From assembly GCA_012974295.1 (NCBI GenBank), contig JAAXQM010000070.1:1-11141 (forward strand): a DNA stretch of 11,141 nucleotides, in the 5' to 3' direction. Made by a program: the position numbers and the translations under genes. The notes beneath the pieces were generated by a model. That model made no database searches and was not told the DNA's origin. It saw only the letters and a list, made by a program, of their open reading frames with translations. Every line of letters starts with the position of its first letter. Position 1 is the stretch's first letter. Below, piece by piece: positions 6,760 to 11,141 of the stretch. This DNA is from Dehalococcoidales bacterium. GTDB taxonomy: Bacteria > Chloroflexota > Dehalococcoidia > E44-bin15.

Positions 6760-8004
6760 TTACCTCCCGGGGGAATCCCCCAAAACTGTCACCGTGCTGT
6801 AATTGGTTACCCCCCCCCATCCATGGGCAACGGCATTGCTGACTTTTTTCGGCACCTGATGCTCTTCCGCCTTTCCCATTATCTGGAGGGCGCATTCAAG
6901 AATGCGCTGCATGGCTGAGGACCCAATAGCGTTAGTGGCATTGACGCCGCCGGATGGATCAAGGGGCATTCTCCCGTTAATATCGGTCTCACCCTTTTCA
7001 AGTGCCATCCATGCCGTGCCTTCATCAAATAAACCCAATCTTTCGGCAAATATCAACTCCTGGCTTGGAAATGGCTGATATAGCTCTGCCATATCAATCT
7101 CTTTTTGTGGGTCCTTAATTCCTGCCATCGCATACGCCTTCATCGCTGATACCCAGCATCCCCTTTGTTCAGAGGGATCAAGTACTCCAACACCTCCAAA
7201 GTTTTCACTCTGTAACTGGTTTTCCTCGTCCGAGTAGGAGGCGAGCCCTTTATACCAGGCTGGTCTCCTGGCTTTTTTCCTGGCCAGATTTTCTTCAGCC
7301 ACGACAATAGCCGAGGCACCATCGCTTGCCGGGCAGATATGTCCATACCTGAAAGGATATGCAAGAAGCTCGGTCTCGGCAATATCCTCTGGAGTGCAAC
7401 CCGGCCATTGAAGATGTGCATATTTATTCCTGGCAGCATTTCGCCTTGCCTTTGCCGCTACCATATCGAAGTGTTCAATGGTGCACCCGGACCTGTGCAT
7501 GTAAAACACTGCCTGATAAACGGCAACGCCGGCAGCCGCTCCTACCATCGACATGGCCATCAGGTTCTTAAGATTCAATCCATAACTGGCAGCGTGGAAT
7601 AAATTGCCCAGCCCTACATGCAGGAGCCCGCTCGTGGCACCGGCCTCTTTACTATCTGAATGCTTTTCCCAGGCGACAGCGACAACTACATCGTGAAGGC
7701 CCGAAGCAACAGGATAATAAGCACCCTGTCCAACCGATCCACCTGTTGTCCCACCGGTGGCAATCCTGATGACAGGTTTTCCCGCTGCACCGATCCAATC
7801 CCCAAGCCATTGTTCCGGCTGAGCAATACCACCGAATCCCGGCATATTGCCCACAATAAAGGCATCTACCTCACGCATACTGACCTGGGCATCTTCCAGC
7901 GCATTATAGACAGCTTCTGATACCATTTCAGCAACGTTAACATCTCGTCGCTTACTCGAATGTTTGGTTTGTCCACAACCGATTATGGCAGCATTTCTCT
8001 TCAT
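6760..8004 (-). CDS. SCPx/lipid-transfer-type thiolase-like protein B, catalytic residues missing
   Basis: 414 residues from ATG 8004. Thiolase fold: the N-terminal half begins RNAAIIGCGQT, and SGLHDVVVAVAWEKHSD (101-117) matches the usual 'SG..DV...G.EKMS' block. The C-terminal half has AELYQPFPSQELIFAERLGL (306-325), DPSGGVNATNAIG (349-361) and a closing VAHGWGG. Counting back 20 residues from the conserved Asp105, the nucleophilic Cys position holds Gly85 (GTTGG in place of C-x-S-G). The GHP-x-GA-T-G His position holds Asn358. Classical thiolysis is therefore unlikely. Related SCP2-type proteins without the Cys, such as Ltp2 in steroid degradation, act as aldolases together with a DUF35 partner. 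The start is fixed by the ATGA overlap with thiolase A and GGGAGG 9 nt upstream (8014-8019); the earlier ATG at 8049 lies inside thiolase A. DUF35 protein 1 follows after 5 bp. Confidence 0.88.
   Translation of the reverse strand: MKRNAAIIGCGQTKHSSKRRDVNVAEMVSEAVYNALEDAQVSMREVDAFIVGNMPGFGGIAQPEQWLGDWIGAAGKPVIRIATGGTTGGSVGQGAYYPVASGLHDVVVAVAWEKHSDSKEAGATSGLLHVGLGNLFHAASYGLNLKNLMAMSMVGAAAGVAVYQAVFYMHRSGCTIEHFDMVAAKARRNAARNKYAHLQWPGCTPEDIAETELLAYPFRYGHICPASDGASAIVVAEENLARKKARRPAWYKGLASYSDEENQLQSENFGGVGVLDPSEQRGCWVSAMKAYAMAGIKDPQKEIDMAELYQPFPSQELIFAERLGLFDEGTAWMALEKGETDINGRMPLDPSGGVNATNAIGSSAMQRILECALQIMGKAEEHQVPKKVSNAVAHGWGGVTNYSTVTVLGDSPGR
6762..6767 (-). promoter_or_regulatory. Ribosome binding site deciding the DUF35 (1) start
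   Basis: On the minus strand this reads GGAGGT, 7 nt before ATG 6754. It encodes the last codons and touches the stop (6760-6762) of thiolase B, a layout expected for coupled translation. Confidence 0.7.
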
Positions 8005-9152
8005 GATCCATTGCCTCCCAATATATAAACCGTGTTTTTCTGGGCACAAATACCGAATTGTCCATGGGCAAGAGCCCTGCGGACATTGGGCACCTGATAT
8101 GCACCCGCTTCACCCCTAACCTGCTTTGCCGCTTCTATTACCCTTATTAATCCGGTTGCACAGACAGGGTCAGCACCCAGTGCTCCACCACTCGGATTTA
8201 CCGGCATCTCACCATTTCTGCGAGTTGTTCCACTTTCAACTAAATTTTTCCCCTGACCCTCCTGGCATAAACCCAGGGCTTCGTAAATCATCAATTCCTC
8301 GTGGGCGAATTTCTCAGAAACCTCGGCAACATCCAGATCGGACAAAGGCTCCTTTACACCGGCCATTTTGTAGGCAGTATTGGCAGCACTCTTAAGGGAA
8401 TCAAGGTTTTGGATATTCCTGTCCCGAAGATAGGGGTCCTGGCAACTACCAACCCCCTCTATCCATACCGGTTTATCGGTAATCTCCCTGGCCTTCTCCT
8501 CGGAGGCCAGTATTAAAGCACATGCCCCGTCGCTGATAGGAGACATTGTCAGCTCCCTGATCGGATCATAATATAGTTTTGAACTCATCACGTCTTCCAA
8601 GCTTACGTCTGGCATCTGTCTGTGCGCACAAGGATTCTCAGCGGCATTGGCAATGTTCTTAACGGCTACCTTTGCCAGATGCTCTTCCGACACACTGTGC
8701 CTGTTCATATACATTCTCGCCTGAAGTCCAGCAGCCGCTACATCATTGAGCACACCTACCTGCCGATCAAACAATGGATCAAGGGTATAAAAGCTGACTT
8801 GATGGGGATTTAAGGTCGAGCCCTGCGTATGTGCTTCCACCAGGGCTACATCGTGGGTGCCGGCAAGGATTCTCATCAAAGCATAGTAGAGCGCAAAAGT
8901 CCCGTCTTCCTCAACCTTTGATTCATCCTTCAGGAAAGCTCCAACTGCCATACTGAGAAAGACACTTGAAATGGTCCTTCCATCCAGGAAATCCGTAGAG
9001 GCGGTGATTACAGTATCCAGATCCTCCCTAAGAATACCAGCATGATGCAGGGCCTCTTTGCAGACTTCAAAGACCATATCTTCTCTGGTTTTTTGCATAT
9101 TATGCTGATGATGGGATTGAGCATATCCAACTATTGCCACCCTTCTGATCAT
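8001..9152 (-). CDS. SCPx/lipid-transfer-type thiolase-like protein A, catalytic residues altered
   Basis: 383 residues. The N-terminus RRVAIVGYAQSHH is typical of SCP2-type thiolase homologues. AEVSEKFAHEELMIYEALGL (276-295) and NGEMPVNPSGGALGADPVCA (313-332) are family blocks, and QVRGEAGAYQVPNVRRALAH resembles the usual 'QLRG.AG.RQV'. Twenty residues before Asp101, where thiolases carry their nucleophilic Cys, lies Glu81 in EEDG. The His of the GHP motif is Asp328 in ADPVCATG. One Cys near the second active-site position remains (Cys369, FGICAQK). It shares only the general fold with protein B and may form a heteromer with it. Start ATG 9152 has AAGGAG 6 nt upstream. It is the first gene after the promoter at 9375-9403, and its stop overlaps the next start by 4 bp. 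Reaction unknown; Claisen or aldol cleavage of a CoA ester is my inference. Confidence 0.88.
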   Translation of the reverse strand: MIRRVAIVGYAQSHHQHNMQKTREDMVFEVCKEALHHAGILREDLDTVITASTDFLDGRTISSVFLSMAVGAFLKDESKVEEDGTFALYYALMRILAGTHDVALVEAHTQGSTLNPHQVSFYTLDPLFDRQVGVLNDVAAAGLQARMYMNRHSVSEEHLAKVAVKNIANAAENPCAHRQMPDVSLEDVMSSKLYYDPIRELTMSPISDGACALILASEEKAREITDKPVWIEGVGSCQDPYLRDRNIQNLDSLKSAANTAYKMAGVKEPLSDLDVAEVSEKFAHEELMIYEALGLCQEGQGKNLVESGTTRRNGEMPVNPSGGALGADPVCATGLIRVIEAAKQVRGEAGAYQVPNVRRALAHGQFGICAQKNTVYILGGNGS

Positions 9153-9374
9153 TTTCCTCTCCTTCTAGTCCAACAAATGCACACACTGATCCTGATTATC
9201 TTACATTTCTTAAGTCAATTACATTATCCGCTATTTTCTCATTTCAACTGACAATCAGATAATTCTCATGCTCAAGCCCGGACAACTTCCCTCATACTTT
9301 TTCTGAGTTGCTAAAACGATGCCCACTCCTGGAGTCATTTGATGATATCTGTTTCATGTTGTGGCGTGGACATC
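9153..9374 (-). other. Long 5' leader of the minus-strand cluster
   Basis: If transcription starts a few bases after the -10 box at 9375-9380, the mRNA has a leader of about 215 nt before thiolase A. I see no recognised riboswitch. It holds a possible 21-codon leader ORF starting ATGAAACAG, without a clear Shine-Dalgarno, and a short inverted repeat CTGA-CAA-TCAG near 9247-9257. Two GATAAT sequences occur, but neither has a well-spaced -35. Confidence 0.3.
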
Positions 9375-9403
9375 ATAATATATTTATCTGACCAAGCTGT
9401 CAA
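9375..9403 (-). promoter_or_regulatory. Sigma70-type promoter for the thiolase/DUF35/CoA-transferase cluster
   Basis: On the minus strand TTGACA (9398-9403) is followed by exactly 17 bp and TATTAT (9375-9380), one mismatch from the consensus -10. The spacer is AT-rich near the -10. It points toward thiolase A, with the start site expected near 9368. No other minus-strand site this good is seen upstream of the cluster. Confidence 0.6.
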
Positions 9404-9415
9404 GCTAGTTAGTGA

Positions 9416-9547
9416 GACCCTAATCCGTGGATCTGAAGGGAATATTTCCCGACTTCTACTTACCTGGATCATCCGATCAAGCCAGATGATGACCCTTTAA
9501 TCCGTGCGTCCTGCTTCACCTGTCATTGCCCGACTTGATCGGGCAAT
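9416..9547 (-). repeat. Diverged tandem unit ending in a perfect 9-bp hairpin
   Basis: Two related blocks of about 75 bp start GACCCTAATCCGTG (9416) and GACCCTTTAATCCGTG (9491), and each later contains CCCGACTT. The second ends in a perfect stem-loop, ATTGCCCGA-CTTGA-TCGGGCAAT (9525-9547). The hairpin lies just downstream of the 83-residue gene and could slow transcription there, but no T-run follows on the minus strand, so it is not a standard terminator. The block sits directly upstream of the cluster promoter. Confidence 0.5.
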
Positions 9548-9558
9548 CCAGAACTAAG

Positions 9559-9810
9559 TTAGCATATGAAGCCCTCCATTACAGGTTCTTGAGCTTCGTG
9601 AAGATTGTCTAAAAGGCTCACGTAGTCTGTCACAGTGGATGTATTAATAGCTGTGGGTGTTGGCGCGGGCATCAGTGCGACAGTAGGCGTCGGTGTGGGT
9701 GTCGGCGTTGGCTTTGTGCCTGGTATAAATAAATCTGTACCATAGAGAATGGAAACCACAACTACAGCAATTAAGGTGATGAGTGTAATCGCAATGACTA
9801 TAATTCTCAT
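9559..9810 (-). CDS. Short membrane-anchored protein with Pro-Thr linker, possibly truncated
   Basis: 83 residues. Residues 2-23 form one strongly hydrophobic segment without a long basic N-region, a signal anchor or uncleaved signal. Next is a Pro-Thr linker (33-53, PTPTPTPTPT then PAPTPT), the kind that places a domain outside the cell membrane. The rest, TDYVSLLDNLHEAQEP and a final Cys83, is too short for a folded domain. The 'YVSLLDNL' start resembles, from memory, the beginning of a larger extracytoplasmic domain in Chloroflexota proteins, so a premature stop is possible. No Shine-Dalgarno precedes ATG 9810, but TATAAT lies 6 nt upstream, which would suit a leaderless mRNA. The function is not recognised. 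Confidence 0.55.
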   Translation of the reverse strand: MRIIVIAITLITLIAVVVVSILYGTDLFIPGTKPTPTPTPTPTVALMPAPTPTAINTSTVTDYVSLLDNLHEAQEPVMEGFIC

Positions 9811-9816
9811 AAGCTA

Positions 9817-9822
9817 ATTATA
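9817..9822 (-). promoter_or_regulatory. Possible -10 box for a leaderless transcript
   Basis: A perfect TATAAT on the minus strand, 6 nt before ATG 9810, would put the transcription start at or next to the start codon. No convincing -35 is found 16-18 bp upstream, so the call is weak. Confidence 0.3.
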
Positions 9823-9851
9823 GGGTATTGTCGTAGTGAGCGTACTCTGGG

Positions 9852-9929
9852 GAGATTTGCCTGTCAATGCTGGAATTTTAGTGAACAGGCATATCATACG
9901 CCAGCATTTCAGCACTTACTGCAAATCTC
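9852..9929 (-). repeat. Nested and interlocking inverted repeats at the 3' end of the channel gene
   Basis: Three inverted repeats share 78 bp. The outer one is GAGATTTGC (9852-9860) with GCAAATCTC (9921-9929), a perfect 9-bp pair whose right arm encodes the end of the channel gene. Inside it AATGCTGG (9866-9873) pairs with CCAGCATT (9901-9908). A third pair, TGCCTGT (9858-9864) with ACAGGCA (9885-9891), interlocks with the second and shares three bases with the outer arm, so not all three can form together. It may be a terminator-like or switch-like RNA, or a mobile palindromic unit; there is no T-run. Confidence 0.6.
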
Positions 9930-10512
9930 GTTCCTTATGCTTCTGGAGCTCAGTATCGATAAGCCTCACGGTGGTTTCCTTTAACAACTCCAACTCTGGT
10001 GAGGATAAGTGCTCTAGCCGTTCCATGTTATATGTAACTGTAGAGATAATCTGTTTCACGCGCCCTTCTCTACGCCGGGCGAAGTAGGTGGTCACGCTGG
10101 CGATAATCGCCCCATAGAAAATTATGGCCCCGAGGACTGCCCATATTCCACCGACTATTTGCCCAGCCCCGCTTACAGGAATATGAGTTGTGCCCATTGT
10201 TGTCATCGCTACTACTCCCCACCATAGAGCGTGGGAATAGTCGGTTATCTCTGTGCCGCTGGCTCCATGCTCAACATAATAGAAGACGGTGGAGAAAAGC
10301 AGCCAGAGTACAGTGAGCAACGCAACCATGGGCACAAAAGGGGTCTCGGTGACTATGACCTTGAGGAATTTAAATACTTCGGGGATATTGGGTGCAATTC
10401 TCAGCCTCCTCTTGGGCTGCCTCTTTTTCCTTAGCACCTTCTCGCCAGGTCGATGTGTAGATACTGTCTCGAAACGCTCCTCGTTTCCCATTAAACGCTC
10501 CTCGTTTCCCAT
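9916..10512 (-). CDS. Two-transmembrane potassium-channel-like protein with altered filter
   Basis: 198 residues. A basic cytoplasmic N-terminus (about 20-40, RKKRQPKRRLR) is followed by TM1 (about 60-82), a pore helix with SHALWWGVVAMTT (93-105), TM2 (about 117-144) and a charged C-terminal helix (about 145-197) that may be coiled coil. The layout, and LWW before the pore, match KcsA-like ion channels. The filter, however, reads TTMGTTHIP (104-112), not TTVGYGD: the Tyr and the second Gly are both Thr, so K+ selectivity is doubtful. Start ATG 10512 has AAAGGAG 8 nt upstream. The start region is duplicated (MGNEERL then MGNEERF), and the second ATG at 10491 has GAGGAG 6 nt upstream, so both could be used. 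No metabolic link to the CoA cluster is seen. Confidence 0.8.
   Translation of the reverse strand: MGNEERLMGNEERFETVSTHRPGEKVLRKKRQPKRRLRIAPNIPEVFKFLKVIVTETPFVPMVALLTVLWLLFSTVFYYVEHGASGTEITDYSHALWWGVVAMTTMGTTHIPVSGAGQIVGGIWAVLGAIIFYGAIIASVTTYFARRREGRVKQIISTVTYNMERLEHLSSPELELLKETTVRLIDTELQKHKERDLQ
10472..10512 (-). repeat. In-frame 21-bp tandem duplication of the channel start
   Basis: Two identical 20-bp blocks, 10472-10491 and 10493-10512, repeat with a period of 21 bp (seven codons). Each carries an ATG and a GAGGAG, so the duplication copied both a start codon and a potential ribosome binding site without shifting the frame. Confidence 0.9.
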
Positions 10513-10973
10513 GCTATGATCTCCTTTCTGGTAGTCTCAATAATAGATATTATAGATGAGCGAGGATAACATGGGTCTGTGGATTTGTCAAGCAGGTACT
10601 CTTACTGTGGCGTAGACAATGGGGTCACATGCGGTGCGCGCGAACAGGCTTCAAAAGATGCGGGTTGGCTAGCTACTGCAATAGTATGGTCATCTAGATA
10701 GCTGTCTTCCAGTCCGCCGCTCCAATCACACACAAACTCGCCAGTTATCAGCCCCTCCCTAGTGGACCTTTGCCATGCGGCTATTATAGAGATAGCTCTG
10801 TCGCAAATTCTCCAAGATTGTAATGATTAATAGTTGAGCATACAATCTCACTCTCTGCTAGTGTACTAGATACAAAGCGGAATAGGGAGCTTTATTTGTC
10901 AATAGTACGTGAAGTCAGCGAAATGGGACTTCAGGGTGAGCTGAGCTGTCAACGCTATGGGATTGAGGAACAC
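10513..10973. other. Gene-poor stretch upstream of the channel gene
   Basis: Between the channel start and the stop of the partial gene at 10974 I see no convincing gene. On the minus strand 10602-10826 is open for 74 codons, with no ATG and only a poorly placed GTG; it could be the decayed remnant of a gene. No tRNA or clear promoter was recognised. Confidence 0.4.
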
Positions 10974-11141
10974 TTAGTTCAACAGCTGAAAGCTATCAGT
11001 TATAGTATCAAAGGTAGCTTCATATTGACTCCAGCAAGCGGGCGCAGTGGTAAAAGTAAGAACCCATGCCGTCTCATCTTGTACGATATAAACTTGCATT
11101 TGCTTGAGAGTCTGTCCAGCGAGAAGCCAGGTATAGACGTG
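10974..11141 (-). CDS. PsbP/DcrB-like protein, C-terminal fragment (cut by window edge)
   Basis: The frame is open from the window's last base down to TAA at 10974-10976 and gives the last 55 residues of a protein that starts outside. The end, QVYIVQDETAWVLTFTTAP followed by CWSQYEATFDTITDSFQLL, has the pattern of PsbP-like and related secreted proteins: a strand 'vyi....ayvltfta', then 'w..y...fd.i..SF.l' closing the fold. Such proteins are usually exported lipoproteins of unclear role. The assignment rests on the motif alone. The opposite strand is also open here but codes for nothing family-like. It probably belongs with the membrane genes downstream rather than with the CoA cluster. Confidence 0.55.
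   Translation of the reverse strand, partial: HVYTWLLAGQTLKQMQVYIVQDETAWVLTFTTAPACWSQYEATFDTITDSFQLLN

Noticed and set aside
6755..6895. 47-residue N-terminal extension of DUF35 protein 1
   Set aside because: Overlaps the thiolase B coding end, is low in family resemblance, and a good ribosome binding site marks ATG 6754.
8005..8049. 15-residue N-terminal extension of thiolase B
   Set aside because: It lies inside thiolase A; the ATGA overlap at 8001-8004 with GGGAGG upstream is the better start, and the thiolase fold begins there.
9660..9720. GT-rich short tandem repeat as a DNA-level minisatellite
   Set aside because: It is explained by the Pro-Thr codons of the linker in the 83-residue protein.
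10896..11141. Plus-strand open frame running off the window end, with TTG start and GGGAG upstream
   Set aside because: The opposite strand over the same bases gives a clear protein-family ending (PsbP/DcrB-like), while this frame has no family-like features.

Overview
The window looks like part of a bacterial chromosome from an anaerobic, fatty-acid or hydrophobic-compound degrader. My best guess is a Dehalococcoidia-type Chloroflexota. The reasons are the mix of CoA-ester enzymes, DUF35/thiolase pairs, a Cys-rich ferredoxin, a Pro-Thr linker membrane protein and degenerate intergenic repeats. This is inference: there is no rRNA or other marker gene, and a Desulfobacterota-like host is also possible.

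Layout. Positions 2-2467 are on the + strand: the last 36 residues of an AMP-dependent acyl-CoA synthetase (cut by the window edge), a partial repeat copy, a Cys-rich 2x[4Fe-4S] ferredoxin-like protein, and a GMC-type FAD oxidoreductase carrying its own Cys cluster. Positions 9152-2697 hold a long minus-strand cluster, in transcription order: thiolase-like A, thiolase-like B, DUF35 protein 1, DUF35 protein 2, class I CoA-transferase subunits A and B, and acyl-CoA dehydrogenase. A near-consensus sigma70 promoter (TTGACA, 17 bp, TATTAT) lies about 220 bp upstream of thiolase A. Coupling is tight: an ATGA overlap between the thiolases, and Shine-Dalgarno sites embedded in the previous stop region. 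Positions 9559-11141, also minus strand, hold a short membrane-anchored Pro-Thr protein, a two-helix potassium-channel-like protein with an aberrant filter, and the last 55 residues of a probable PsbP/DcrB-like lipoprotein.

How the genes may work together. The ligase and the CoA-transferase would activate an acid to its CoA ester. The acyl-CoA dehydrogenase would oxidise it, and the thiolase-like/DUF35 proteins would carry out C-C bond cleavage or formation. The GMC oxidoreductase plus ferredoxin would oxidise an alcohol and pass electrons to iron-sulfur carriers. No enoyl-CoA hydratase or hydroxyacyl-CoA dehydrogenase is present. Both thiolase homologues lack the usual catalytic Cys and His, so a standard thiolysis role is doubtful.

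Structure beyond genes. Four copies (three full, one half) of a roughly 120-bp element, rich in nested palindromes and all in the same orientation, sit in the gaps of the catabolic region. A separate interlocking set of inverted repeats spans the 3' end of the channel gene, and that gene begins with an in-frame 21-bp tandem duplication that doubles its start codon.
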